A stretch of 64,000 nt of DNA from Thamnaconus septentrionalis (taxonomy: Eukaryota; Chordata; Actinopteri; Tetraodontiformes; Monacanthidae): assembly GCA_009823395.1 (NCBI GenBank), contig CM020505.1:6565629-6629628 (forward strand). Direction: 5' to 3'. Below are positions 44,921 through 58,800 of the stretch, piece by piece (within the stretch, counting starts at the first letter, position 1; each line of letters starts with the position of its first letter). The position numbers and the translations under genes were made by a program. Under the pieces are notes generated by a model. It saw only the letters and a list, made by a program, of their open reading frames with translations. It did no database searches and was not told the DNA's origin.

Positions 44921-47900
44921 GTAATTGTATATGTATAACTGTATGTGTATAACTGAGGCCCTCAATATCTGAGGTTACAAGTAAAGAAAAAACAAGAAAT
45001 AAATGCTTCTGCAGAGCAGGAAGTCTTGATGCTGATTCCAGCTTTAGTCTGAGCTCAGTGATACACGCCATAGTTGCAGCACAGAGGTTTTTGGTTTTAA
45101 GGTTTAGGAGCTTTATTTAGTGGTTGCATTTATGACGTCCCATTGTTACTGGCACACGATCCCGGACTAAACCAACGTCGAAAAATACATTGATCTACAT
45201 ATCAAACAGCTCGTATCTCACCTCCCGTCTTTTGTTTACAGATACTATGGACTCTCTTAAAAAATATTGACACTTTGTGTGATATGCATGAAGAACATTG
45301 TATGTGCACTGTGCAATTCACTTGGCTTAACACAAATTTATTTGTGTGTATTTTATTGGAATCATTCAATCAATCAGACCTTTGTCACTTAGTGCCTTGT
45401 CACTTTATAGGTGCTGAGATTATTTCAAGGGATTTTTTTTGTTAGCTGGTTAGACTCACTGTCATAGGCAACTAAGACTGTCCTTTCCTTTGGTTGCCTA
45501 TTCTGCTGTGATTTTTGTCCCAGGTGTTTCCAGCTGTGAGTGTGCATTCATTGACAATTGAGCCGCATCATTTCCTGTTTGTTCACACGCTGAAAAAAAC
45601 GTTTGGTCGAAGCCGGTCTGTTTACCTTACCTGATCAGCAAGGATTAAAAACCACTTTACACGGACACGAGTGGTGCAGGCTTTTTGTTCATCTTTACGG
45701 TATGCATGACTTGACAATATGCAGTAAGCTGATTGCTATTTTACTGTGAACATGAATCATGGGGAACAAATATGACGTCTTACAGACCCACACAGACTGC
45801 AACGTCTTTTGGAAGTCTTCTTAGTTTTATTACAACACACAAGTGCCTCTTTAGTTTCAACATCATGTCAATCGGGCTTCCATGGCTAAAGCTACAGATA
45901 CAGTAAATATAAGTGCCATTTTTGGTAAGTGTTTCCTCCATAAAAAACACTGACTTGGACGTATGTTAATCGAGCCAAGCACAGAATGAAGCTGTGCTGG
46001 CTCTGCAGAAACAGAACTTCTTCCACAATGCAAAAGAAAACAAAATACAAAGTTTTTTTTATTATCTAATATCCATTAATTTCAGATGTGCTGATTTGAC
46101 TGATAAGTATTTTTAAAACACACGATAAACAAAGAAAAGTAGCAGTAATACAGTTGTTCACTTTCTCACCATTTAGAGGAATTTTACAGCTCATTGCTGT
46201 ATTAACCAGGTTTATCATAACACCATCATCATAGATGGTGTTAAATGTCTAGTGTTACGCAGTCTACAAATAAGTGATGATGATAATGCTTGAGATTACA
46301 ATCAGAGATCATCCCACAGGGTGAAACCACAAAAGAGAGGGCCAGCTCCACCTTGTTGCCCTGTCAGGAACTCTGGATCAGTCTAATTATCTGTAAGCAA
46401 TGTGTTAAATCTATTAGCTACACATTGAAAACTAGTAGTTTGCGTAGTCATTGGGTAATTTTTAGGGTCTAGTGCAGTGTGGACGTGAGTGAATTAGTGC
46501 TGCTTTACCACAACTCATCACAGTCTGTCTGATCCAAGCGGAGCCAATTCAAAAACGCAACAACCTGCAACAGGACAAACTGTCTTCACGCCATCGTTAA
46601 TCCAGTTAGATAATCTGCTCCTTAAATTGATTTGTTCGCCCTCCTCCCTCTAACCATCTACATCCAGGACAGGCAGCTCAGACGCAATGATGCAACGTGC
46701 AGCGTCTTAGATGGTGACATCTGTGAAGTCTCGTTTGGAAAATCCTTTCTGAAAAATAAACAAAACAAACAAAAAAAGATTTCAGGAAAACGTCACAGAA
46801 ACAGTAGAAGTGTACTCAGAATGGAATGCAGTGTTAAGACTTCATAGATGCAATTCATCTTGCGCTCAATTTGCACTTATGATTTGCTGGGTCATAACAG
46901 GAGGATCATTCATTGCTTTCTGTGTACTTTTCAACAAGTTTGACTCCCTCCCACTTTGTTGCAACCATTTGGCCACCTCAAGCTCCTTGGCAGCGTTATG
47001 CCTCTTTTGCTTCAGCGGCTAAGCTACGTCTCCACTAACTAATTGTAAAAAAATTTATAATCCCCTCCAGCTCCCAAAAACGGAGTTCTCCCCTTGCATG
47101 ATGTGACTGATTTAAAACAGCAGAAAGGCAGACTTAACAGAATATGATGTGGTATCATCTGCATACATCCATGGTTTGGATGGAGGAGGAGACAGAATAT
47201 GTTTTACAAGAAATCAAAGAGGAAAATAGAACAACCAAAAATCACCCAATGCAGCGAGTGACATTTTGAAAATACAACTTCAAGGAACCTTGCGCTTAAA
47301 TGCGTAAGCAAGTGGTGCGTGGGAGAACAACCAGGGATGGGAAAACAGCTTGTGAGCTGCCTTGTCCAGCGAGAGAACAGCGTGGTTGTCCTTGTATTCT
47401 GGTTCAGACGCGTTTGTTTTACTGCGACCTGTGAACGCGGCACCGTGTTGTGTATGAAGTGCGCTGGGCTGGGCTGAAGACAGCTGCACGGCAGGATGTC
47501 CATTGAGAGTATTAATTTTACCGCGGCCACCCAGCAGGTACATCAACAGAGCTTTTGTTTGCTGTGTCAGTAGTCAGTGTGTGAGCACAATAAAGGTTCA
47601 GGGGCTGCCAAGTCCACCTCACACAACTCTTCTTTTATCCGTCTCTGGAGGTTCAAAAGAGACAAACTTGAAATATCACAGCCAGATTCTCTGCATTCCT
47701 ACAGAAAGTGGTCTCTCAGGAACTGCAGCAGAAGCACAAGTGGAGTATTCAGGAGCAAGAGCGGAGATCCTCACAGGAATGCTGTGTCATCACCACAGTA
47801 AGATAAATACAGTAAAGTAAATGAAGTCTGGACTGTTGGCTCAAACGGTGCAACTGGGCTTCTCACATATTCTTATTGTTTTACTTTTTAATTTGTTTCC

Positions 47901-49316
47901 CCCTTGCCAGTGTGGCATACCACAGCAGGCTTGCACAACATCCCTCTATAAAAGGAGCAGCTTCTCCTGTTCGTGCTCAAGCTGCCCTAATCCCTCACAA
48001 ACTCACTTTGGATCAATGTCAAACTTCATAAACTTGCCAAGGTGAGGGTACGAGAAACTCTCAGTGTTCACCTCTTCTGTGCTGCTTTTCAAACGCAGCG
48101 GTAGAACAGAGTAACAAACTACAACCAAGCAGTAAGTGTAAATAGTACATAGCTGACAGAACTGCTCATTTCTTTCTTTGACATGTATGAAAAACATTTA
48201 AACATCTGTCGTAAAAGATGTTTCTTAGACTCTGATGGCTCTTTAGCTCCCACAACTGGAATGTAGGTAAGTCTGAGCTACAGTGTTGTATAAAATTGTA
48301 TCAATAGAATCAAAATTGACGTGTAAAACATCAAATCATGTCTTGAACTCACTGGATGCATCACTACTATTGAATGAAGACTTTCTGTAAAGCCTACCGT
48401 CATTATATTCATCCATCAACCAGAAGAATAACTTTAATTAATTACAAATACATCGTGGATAATCAAATGATGGAGGGTATGAAATCAGTAGGCCGCTCGC
48501 TATCTGACATTCTTAGCAGTGTGAGATGAAATATGAATCACGTATGTGAATATAAAATATAATATTTAAAATTAAACAAACAAATAAAAAACGAAACAAA
48601 AAAATGAACTAGTTTTCCACTGTGCAGCATGAGTAACAGCTGTCTTGGAGGCAGTTACTCAATAATCTATTTACTCCATTTGCTCCAGATATAATATTTG
48701 TGTTTGCATTGCCAGGAAGCCTCTGATAAGGGCTGACCAGAGGCTAAAGAGACACAGACGTTCATCATGTGAAGAGGGAGGGAAGGGGCTGAGGGGTGGG
48801 CCCAATAGGAAGAGTGGGTGAAGGTCATGTGGGAGGAAAAAAAAAAAAAATCTGATGTGAGCTAGAACAAACGACAAAAACATCTGGGGGAGAAAAAAGT
48901 TTAGCGCACAATGCTCCACACCCTTGCATTCCGTTCAGCGTTTGTATTTGTGCATGTAGCTCCAATCAACACCACATCAACACTGTGTGGTCGAGTCCAT
49001 TTAAGGACAGATTTACCAAATCTAAAAACACAGGAGGTACATGTTTTACATTTTAATGTTTTAACATTCTTTAAAACTGTTAACACAGTTTCAGGTCATT
49101 TAGTAAACTCAGTTTGATCTTTAATGACTATAGAGTGGATAAGATCAGACTTTTCCCCCCAGTTTCATGCAGATTTTTCACTTCCATTGAAGACCGACTG
49201 AGTGATGAAGAGATGTTGAAAAAGAAAAGATGAAGTTTCAGGTATTTCATTTGGTTTCCGTTAAATCGGCATTAGTATTTGAAGACCATGGCATTTTAAA
49301 TACATGTGTGTTGATA

Positions 49317-49322
49317 TTTATT
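49317..49322 (-). terminator. Candidate polyadenylation signal of pkp3 (AATAAA)
   Basis: AATAAA on the minus strand about 130 bp past the proposed pkp3 stop codon. Confidence 0.5.
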
Positions 49323-49449
49323 ATTTTACACAAAAAATAAAAATAAAAATCAATAATGAAACCACCCAACGATTCCTCAAACAGAGCAACTAAAAATTGC
49401 CTTTGGCATGACGCTGAAAACATTAATGGATGTAAACTACCCGGTTAGT

Positions 49450-51991
49450 TCATCTCACCAGTTTGTAGTCTTTGTGCAGTTTGCTGTACTGGAACATGTT
49501 GCAGAGTACAGTCGAGGCAGCTCTGGCAGCTTTTAAACTCCCACTGCTGAAGCAAAACACAGTGACACACAGTCATAAACAAAGGGGAGTAATAAGGAGG
49601 AAATGCCACAGTGCGCAGAGAGGCATTTCTTAAATGACCCACAAATTAACTCAGGGGTAGATTTTCTGTGCGGGCAGACAGGGGGACGCAGGAACAGCTC
49701 AAAAATATGTACAGTCAGGGTTTAGGTATCTACCACGTCATAGCTCTTAGATAAGTTTAAGACCGGAAGAAAAACTGTCAGCTCATGATGTGATGTAATA
49801 ACGAAAGTGATCTCTACAAAACCAAAAAGTTGCACATATTTAAATTCTAAAAAGTAAGCCAGGCGTGTCAAACTAAAATACACAGCTGGGGGCCAAAATT
49901 TACAACTTGAACAAAGTCACGAGCCGACATTGATATTTATTGAAAAACTCTTCCTCCAGATAGAACAGTGAACCTTTTTATATGGACCCCAATCAAGTTT
50001 TGCTTTAACGTGAATATGGAACAATCAAATCTTAATACTATACAATAAATGACTTAATATTGGACACATGCAAAATCAATTTCAATTAAAAAACACCTCA
50101 ATAAAATAAATAACATCAAGAAACCAATGAGGTCATAATAATAATATCCTTCAATGAACATCCGGTCCTGATTAAGCGGGGCATTCTGGGATTTGTAGTA
50201 TTAGCGGTAAATGTGCTGTATAATAGTGGCGGGCCAGTAGCTCTTGTAGTGATTTTGTATTGCCTCGCCTGGCCCAGTATAATTACACTGCGGGCCAAAT
50301 TTGGCCTGCGGGCCAGAGTTTGACACCTGTGGGCTATGCTGCCCCACACAGAGGGTTTTACCTGTTGTCATGGGACGTTTTGATGCCAATCAGTTTCGGA
50401 ATGCCGTTAAAATATGAGATGTCACGGGCTGCAAGGGACGTGCAGGTGACCAAGTTGTTCAGGGCCGCACAGATGTTGACCACCACTTCACTGGACGGTG
50501 ATTTCTGAAGGCCGTCACCCGGCAGTTTGGACACCAGAACTTTCACCATATTCGTGGCTGTGAGAACCAAAAGAACAATGCACACAAGACATTATTTTTT
50601 AATAAACACTCCGTATTTTTTTTTCCCCCCGCTCGCTCGAGATTGAAATAGAAACAGTGGTGCTTGCCGCTTTTACCCATATGTTCTTTGTTAGGGGAGT
50701 GTCTGGCCAGATTCCTCAGCAGGCCGGTAAGAGGCCTGAGCTCCACGTCATTGTTGGTGTCCAGCAGATCGAGCAGGATGGGCAGCATCCTCTCCTGCTC
50801 GGTCACCACGCCACTCAGCACCGACGACCACTAGCAGAGGGCAGCAAACATCGCCAGAGTTACAGTCGTTAGGGGTCGGTCTCAGTTTCTTCCATCCCAC
50901 CAGTTTCAACACCACATAAACCCTCTTCATAAACGTAACATTTACACGTGGTTTGGGGTCAATGACTCGTTTCTGCATTAAACTCCATTATAACCAGTTT
51001 TATGGCATAATGATCTTAAATGCTGTGTGATCATTACAAGTACATGAAAATAAGTCAAGATGTGCTCAACAAGTACAGGAACATTCTGGGGTCTAATGAA
51101 AACCATTTCCGATATGTAATTCAAAGTGAGAAGATTTCAAGTGTGCAAAATCATAGTGAATATACTAAAAGTAGGCTGTAACCATGATACTTTGTTTGGT
51201 ATTTTATGGTTTAGCACACATACCTAAGTTAAAATTGCTGAAAACTAAAAGCTTTGTATTATAATCAGAACAAAGCTTTTGTTTTTTTTTTGTTTTGTTT
51301 TTTTTTTTTTTTTAGCAATTTTAAAGCATTCAGCTTTTGCAATGATGGCTGCATAATTCCACACTGGATATTCGTCCTCAATTAGACATGCAAGGCAACA
51401 ACCAAAGCCATCACATTATATGTTCAGCACATCCTTACTGATTTTCCTGTTTTCCTGCACTAGTAATGTTCTTAGAGCATTCGGGCAGATTATTTCATGG
51501 AGCTCAATTAGAAAGCAGTTCAATGCAGAAATGAGTCACTGACCCCGAACTTTTGAATGGTAGTGTATGAACATGGCCGCACATGACGAGTCCTCTTTCT
51601 GTGGTGTGCCCAAATCTCACCCGGGCCTCTCCTGCGGTGATGTTCTGCAGGGCTCCGATGGCGGCCTCACGGCTGGTGGCATTGCTTTCGCTGCTCCGCA
51701 GGACGAGCTTGTAGAGCACCACCACCTTGGGGTGCCACAGCCACTCGGCCCCCTTGGGCTGTCTGGACACCTCGGACAGTACGGACAGATTTTCGTTGCG
51801 CTGCCGAGGAGAGCGGGGAAAAGACAGCGGTTCAGAACCATGACAGTAAGACGTCGTAGCGCTCTGTGATGGAGATGATGTGCCTCGTCGTTGGATGTAA
51901 TGACAGTGTTCAGCCTAGACAGGTGGCCAGTCCATTGCAGGGCTGACATAGGGACAAACAACCATATACAATATATATCTATATGTCAATA

Positions 51992-52027
<36 letters not shown>

Positions 52028-55000
52028 ATATATATTGTGTGTATATATGTACACATATATAGTATGTATATATATATAAACACACACACATATATATATA
52101 CATATATATACTGTATAAATACATTTATATAAATATAAATTCATACATATGTTGTGTGTATATTGTATATATATATATATATACGCGTGTGTGTACATAT
52201 ATATATATATACATATGTATACATATATATATACATATACATATATATATATATGCATACATATATATATACATATACATATTTATATCTATACATATAT
52301 ATATACATATGTATGTTTATATGTATGTAAGAGAGCAACTGAAAGCATCTTGCTTGCATTAATCTACCCAGGCATGGGCAAACTACGGTCGGGGGGCCAT
52401 AAATGGTCCATTAAGCTTTAAAGTTGGCCCGCCAAACTTGAAGAAATAATATTAATAGTCCGTAAGTGATAAAATAGCTGTATTTCATCTATTTTTCAGT
52501 GTTTTAAGAGTCATTTCAATAAACAATGAAATACCGCTGGGTTTCAAAGGCACTGATTTTGTTGTAACTTCGCTTTTGTTCGTTTTCTACATATCCCTCA
52601 TACATACAGTATTTCTAGGACCCTCTGTCAAATGTTCAGAACCCATTGTGGCCCACCAGTCAAAAAGTTTGCCCACCCATGCTCCAGAAACATATCCTCA
52701 AACCAAAACCTTTGTCCCCCATATCCAACTTGTAAGGAGAAAAACTGGAAGGTGATTGGTTGGATCTTCAGTCCCTCATCATATTGAAACGATTTTCATT
52801 TTGTACTGTCAGTTGTCAGGAAGCATGTGGTAACAGTCTGAGGCATTTCATTAGTCATGCAGTGTCAACAGACCGCGTCACTGCCGCTTGTGGGCCGTGA
52901 GTCAAACAGTGCTAAAAAAATAAATAAAAAAGGCTACAGGTCCAGTGTTTTTATTAACAGCAACGGCAGCAGATACTTTCTTTTTTTGTCACAACTAAAA
53001 GGTGTCTGATTGGCTGCGCAAGATGTATCGCACAATTATTCTTACTGACTCAAATTAGTCCCACAAAGTAGAAGGATCTCTTGGATAAATTCAAATGTCC
53101 TGCGGGGTAACAAGACAGATAAGAACCAGGCACTGGCATCACAAATTTCACCAAATCTTACCACTGCCATGCAAATATAATCTGGCACAATCCAGGACAA
53201 GCAGGTTAAAGAGGTAATTCACTCCTGCTGATAACAGGTTTGTCAAGGCTTCGAGTAGATCCTGGTATTCGTTGGTTATGACTACACTATCAGTAAAAAG
53301 TTTGGACACATACTTCTGATTTAATGGTTTTTCTTTCATTTTCATGACTATTTACCTTGTAGATTGTCACTCAAGGCATCAAAACTGGAATGAACACATA
53401 TGGAATATGTATTAAACAAAAAAGTGTCAAATAACTCTCTCCCTTTATATGAAATATATATAACATAACATATTTAGGTATTTAACATTTTTCCCTTTTG
53501 CAACATTAATCCATATATATTGGTCATATATATCATGTCTTCATTATGTATCTCCAGTGAAGAAAGTAGTAAAGATAAAGAAGAAACGGGCATGTCCAAA
53601 CTTTTGACTGGTAGTGTCCGTTTCCCTTTTTTGGCTGTTTTGTTTCTAAACAAGTGAACTGATTTGCCCTTTGAGATCTCTGAATCTTGAATCTGATGTA
53701 CAATCTTCCACAGACTGTATACAAGAGTAAGTGATGAATATACAGTGTTGTTATGAGTCTGACTTTATTTTATTTTTTTTTAGCAGCTTTGGGTCATGAG
53801 TTGCAGTGTAATAAACTAAATGAGGATAAAAGCAAAGTCTAACCTGTCCACCCCATTCTACTCGTTTCTTTCCTCTTTTGTTTTGCACAGGTTACTGAGA
53901 ACACAAGCAACACAACAGCGTAAATAACTTTTGGAGACACACACGCTCAGTTTTTGCCGGAGTGGGTAAGAAGCTCGACGTGCCTGCAGTGCTTGTTTGC
54001 TGTTGCTAAACAACGATTGGAGACAGTTACTGTTTAGAGGCAGGATTTAAAGTCACCACGGACCACTAGTGGTTGTGAAAAAAAAATAGAACTTCCATTG
54101 AATGAAATGAGGTTCAAGTCCTTTGTTAGACTCCGAGGCCGCGATTCACAGCAGTCCAGGCAGGATTAGTAAGGCCGTCTTTATGCAAACTGGAGTGTCG
54201 TACGACTGAAGAAACCATGTTAACACCGGATGGGAAGTCCTCCTTGTTCACCATTCATACGTTGGAGGGAAAGCCATATAACTGAACAACAGTGTTGGAG
54301 TCAAGACCACACCAACCGAGACCAAAAGATTATCAAGACTAGAGAGTATCGAGACCGAGATAAGACCAAGATCGCATATATCAAAGAAAAATCACAACAA
54401 GTCTCGGCCGGTCTTGATCAAAAATCCAGAGTCCGTCCAGTCCAAGACCAAGACGAGACCGAGTAAAAATGACTCAGAGCCCGAGACAAGACCGAGACCC
54501 TTAAAAAGTGGTTGTGAGACCAAGACCAATGTCGATGTCGAGTACTACAACAACACTAAGCCCTATCACATGGATGGAAAATGCGCAATGCAGCACAAAC
54601 CGTGTGCTTGCACTCTCTTATGCTCTGAGACTGTGAGGGTTGAGAGTTTGTTCACCCTCCATTGCGTTTCAATGTGAAACGTGATCTGTAGGCTGCGTGT
54701 GCTGTGTGAAATGGAGCCTCTCCGTGGAACCTTATGGCTTCATCTTAGGTTTCCGTCTGCGCAGCCATTTATTATCTGGCTATCGCAACTGCAGCAGCAA
54801 CACCTGCTCAGAGTGAGAGGCCTCACCTGCAAGTTGACTGACTGCATTTCAATTAGTGACAAAAGCATTCACATTGTGTACTTGAGTAAAAGTAGGGATA
54901 CTTGTGTGAAAAAAATACACTGGTAAAAGTAAAAGTATTGATTCAACTCCTTTACTGAAGTAAAATTAAGAGTAAGTATTGGTTCTGGGGTGTACTTAAA

Positions 55001-55831
55001 AAGTAAAAACATTGTTTTTCTTGCCAATAATGAAACAATACATTTATTAATATTTTTGGAAAAACTAAAATGTTTTTTTCTGTACAAATATATTTGTGTA
55101 CAAATGTAGACGTACAAATGTAAAGTAATAAGTCATCAGCAAAAGAAATACTCAAGTTAAGTACAGATGCCTGAAAAATCTACTAAAGTACCTCCCACCT
55201 CTGATAAGTATCATATCTTTCAGTCTCCACATTTTAGTACATTTTAAGGAAAAGCTGCACTGTATATTCTGGAAGTCGCCGTGGGACTTCTAGTGCCCTG
55301 TTTTGAAAATTGACGGTGTCGTGTCAAACATGGAGGGTGAGGGTTCTGTCGGTGCCACGTCCACAAAAAGATTACATTATTAGACGCAATCAATTTCATT
55401 TTCAATGACCCCATGATCCTGCACTCAGGGTCATGGGGTTCCCTGGACGGTATCCCAGCTATCCTATGATGAAGGTGGGTTACAACCATGGATAAGACGC
55501 CAGTTTATTGCAAGGTAGAAGAAGAAGGGTAACGTAGAAATACAAACCACCATTCACCCTCGCACCTACGGCCCATTTGGAGTTACCAATTTGCCACACG
55601 TGCATGTTTTTGGACTGTGGTAGGAAAAAGGATGACCCACAAAAAACCCACGCAGACACAAGGAGAACATGTAAACTCCAGACACAAAGAACCAATGAAC
55701 TTTTTCTTCTTCTTCTTCTTCTTCTTCTTCTTCTTCTTCTTCTTCTTCTTCTTCTTCTTCTTCTTCTTCTCTCCTTCTTCTTCTTCTTCTTCTTCTTCTC
55801 TTTTGGAAATTAACATCATTGATAGATAGAT

Positions 55832-55862
<31 letters not shown>

Positions 55863-58800
55863 GTACTTTATTGATCCCAAATTGGGAAACTAAACTGCAG
55901 CACTAAAAAAACAGTACAGAAAATAAACTATACTATAGTAACAAAAAACACTCAAATCAATCTATGTACAACAAACAACCAAAGCAGATTGTCAAGATGT
56001 ACAAATGAAATATGCGCATAGAGGGGGTCCACAGACAGACAACCTGCAGGCTTCCCCCCAAAGTCTCTTTATAAGCAGGGGTTACGGACAGCAGTGACAG
56101 TGACGTGCAACATGGATAATTACAACCAGACACCAGCCGCAGGAATAGCAACAAGCAGACGTCAGTGCTCAGAGTGAATGGGAACGCAGCGACTCGGCGT
56201 ATCACTGAGAAGGGTGTGGTGACTGTGAGGCCAGCAAAAGAGCTGACATCATAACATACCAGAACAGAATGTGTGATAGAATAGGATTTTAGATTGGAGG
56301 CGCTATTGAGGAAAAACAAAACAAAACATGTCTTGGGAGGCAGTACAATCAGCTCTCAGCTTAAAACACAAACCTGCAAACACTGAGCTTCTGTCACAGT
56401 CTAACTCCATCATGAGAAACGTTTGCCAATGGCATACGTTAGGCTGCTGTATTATTAACGTTTGTGTGAAAATCAACATACCTGAATTCCCTTTTTGTTG
56501 TACAGTGTAAAGCAGCCAATGGCCTCGTTGTCTCTGATGGCTGAAGCTCTGGATGGGCCCTCAAGACGCATTCGTACTGATGTTGGAAGCTCGGTGTACA
56601 GCTGGTAGGAGAGATTCCTCATCACGCAGAGAGAATTCTCCAAACCCTACAAGAAAACCACAGGAGTGACAGTGATTCCCAGTGAATGTGCGGACGTTCG
56701 TGTCTGATGAAAATGCGTGGTTCTTTATAACCTGAGTGGAAGGTTTCCCTCACAGTGCCAAGGTCATTTCAAGTTAAAAGTGAATTTGGGAAACAAGTTC
56801 ATGTGAGAATTCCACACAAGTCATCGTCACGTCAGTCAAAATAACATTTATCTGCCAAATTGACAGCAAATGGGAATTTACTCACAGCTGAGTACTGAAC
56901 ACAAATTCACCTTTTCTACTTTTTGAAAAACATTTGGCTGTTGCATACATACAGAGATCTGCCCTAATTAATCTGACCCAACAATTTTACTGAGAAGATA
57001 CATTTAAATTCTATGTTATAATAGGTTTCAGTTTATGTGTGTTGTCTGACAATGACAAAAAAGAAAAAGAAAAAAGACAACGATTTCTTGGTGCTGCAGT
57101 CATAATGGTGACAGGAGTTTGGAAAACCTCATTGTGGTCCATGTCAGAAAATGTCTCAGGTTGTCAGTGAACGTTGGCTACCTTGTCATCTCCAGCCTCT
57201 TCTTGTTGAATGTAGCACACCAGTGAGTCCACCAGGCCGGGCATCTCTCTCATTTTCTGTCTCGTCCGCTCATTCACAGAGCTCAAATTCCTATAAACAG
57301 GCAAACACACAGAATACATTCAAAACTGAAACTTAAGTTAAGGGGTTAAGGGATTTTGGGCAAATTCTTCAGTTATATTCGGCTCTTTGCTTTGAACTAA
57401 TTCATTTTTACAACATTTGCTGAGAGCCTGTCTTATCTTCTTCTTCTTCTTTTTGTGGTCCAACCTGAATGTGGCTTGCAAGGTTTGAGGTGACACAAGA
57501 AAATTCTGGCCTTGGGCCAGGCATGGGCAAACTCAGCCTTTACTCTCAGTTTTGCTGTGATAATGTGACCTTTTAATCGTCAGCCTTTACTTCAGTTTGC
57601 TGTTAAGTATAACCAGCTACCTGGCATTTTGTGCAGAGCCATGCAGATTTTAAGTCAAAAGTTGGGATTATTTACAATTGAGAGAAATGAATATGTTTGC
57701 CCTAGAACTCCCCCTCGGGGTAAGAAGAGAAGCACATTGTGTGTAGGGTCACCTGAGGCAGCCGGTGGTGTTATAGTAGATGTCTCTCTCTGAAGGGCTC
57801 AGCGGGATGCTGTTACACAGTGGAACCAGGACTTTTTCTGTCAGCACAGACAAAGCTTCTTTGGACAACTTTTCCTTCAAGTTGTCTCTGGACGACAGAT
57901 TCCAAAGGACGCCTGCACCCAAAATGTTTTTTAAGCAACAAGATGAAAACATAGCAGAACCACGATGATCTAATAGGATTGTGTTAAACATTCACTGTCT
58001 TCACACATAGCAGGAGTCAAGAAAGCCCTTGTGTAATCCGTTATTACCTGTGATGGTCTTTCTCAGCTCCTCGTCAGGTTCACTCAGGATGCTGACAAGA
58101 CGCATGATTCCGCCCGTATCTACCAGTGACACCTTGTTTTCAGCGTTTTCATAAATAAGATTGCGGGTGGCTCCGGTGGCATATCGTTGGACAGCTCTGT
58201 TTTCGCTAGAGAAAAGCTCAACCAGAGCTGGGATTCCTTGCAGAACTCGGACCTGGATCAGAGAGAGACTATTACTATGGTTATAGACGAGACATGGACA
58301 AAGAGTGATTGGTTTGGGTGAATGAAGCTGTTGATACATTTGTGATTAATAACAAGGAGGCAAGCAAAGGAATAAACAGAGCAACTGATTAAAATGTAAC
58401 CAATACCTGGTTTTTGGCACTGTTGCTATGGTAACACTGGTGCTGTATGTACGCCGCTCCGAGAATTTGCAGGTTAGCATCTGACTCAGACAAATATCTC
58501 ACAGCTGTAGGCATGTCCAGGCCCTGAATCCTTAAAACACACACAAGAACACATACTCTAAAGTTTACGCTATATATTGACAGAGGCTACATACATCACA
58601 GCAAAGCATGGCATTCCCAAAGTTCAGATTAAAACTGTTTGAAAACCTCCAAATGATCCCTGCCTACATTTTGGAGTTCTTTGTTAAGCAACAATGTGAA
58701 GTTAACTTCTAATTGAATAATGAAAATGAGGGAAGTATGGGGTGGAAAGGGAAAATATAATGGTCAAAATACCTCATCATCTTTCAAAACCAAAAAAGAC

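Larger units (their letters stand above)
43000..49300. other. Intergenic region between vps35 and pkp3, repeats only
   Basis: About 6.3 kb without any recognisable exon on either strand. It holds a CTG repeat, a CA/TG/AG compound tract, a LINE 3' tail and the pkp3 3' end at the far side. The human neighbours of VPS35 (ORC6, MYLK3) were specifically considered and no matching segment was noticed. Confidence 0.55.

Noticed and set aside
46290..48200. Several 60-108 codon frames between vps35 and pkp3
   Set aside because: No homology recognised, no consistent splice structure, and lengths expected by chance in 6 kb.
49370..49414. Possible further pkp3 exon reading RHAKGNF-stop after a TTTTCAG
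   Set aside because: It would need an intron of about 44 bp from the donor-like site at 49458, too short for a normal vertebrate intron.
52022..52421. Tyr/Ile-rich frames of 68-90 codons
   Set aside because: Produced by the ATAT/ATAC simple-sequence tract.
55566..55880. Glu-, Lys-, Leu- or Phe-run frames
   Set aside because: Produced by the TTC microsatellite.
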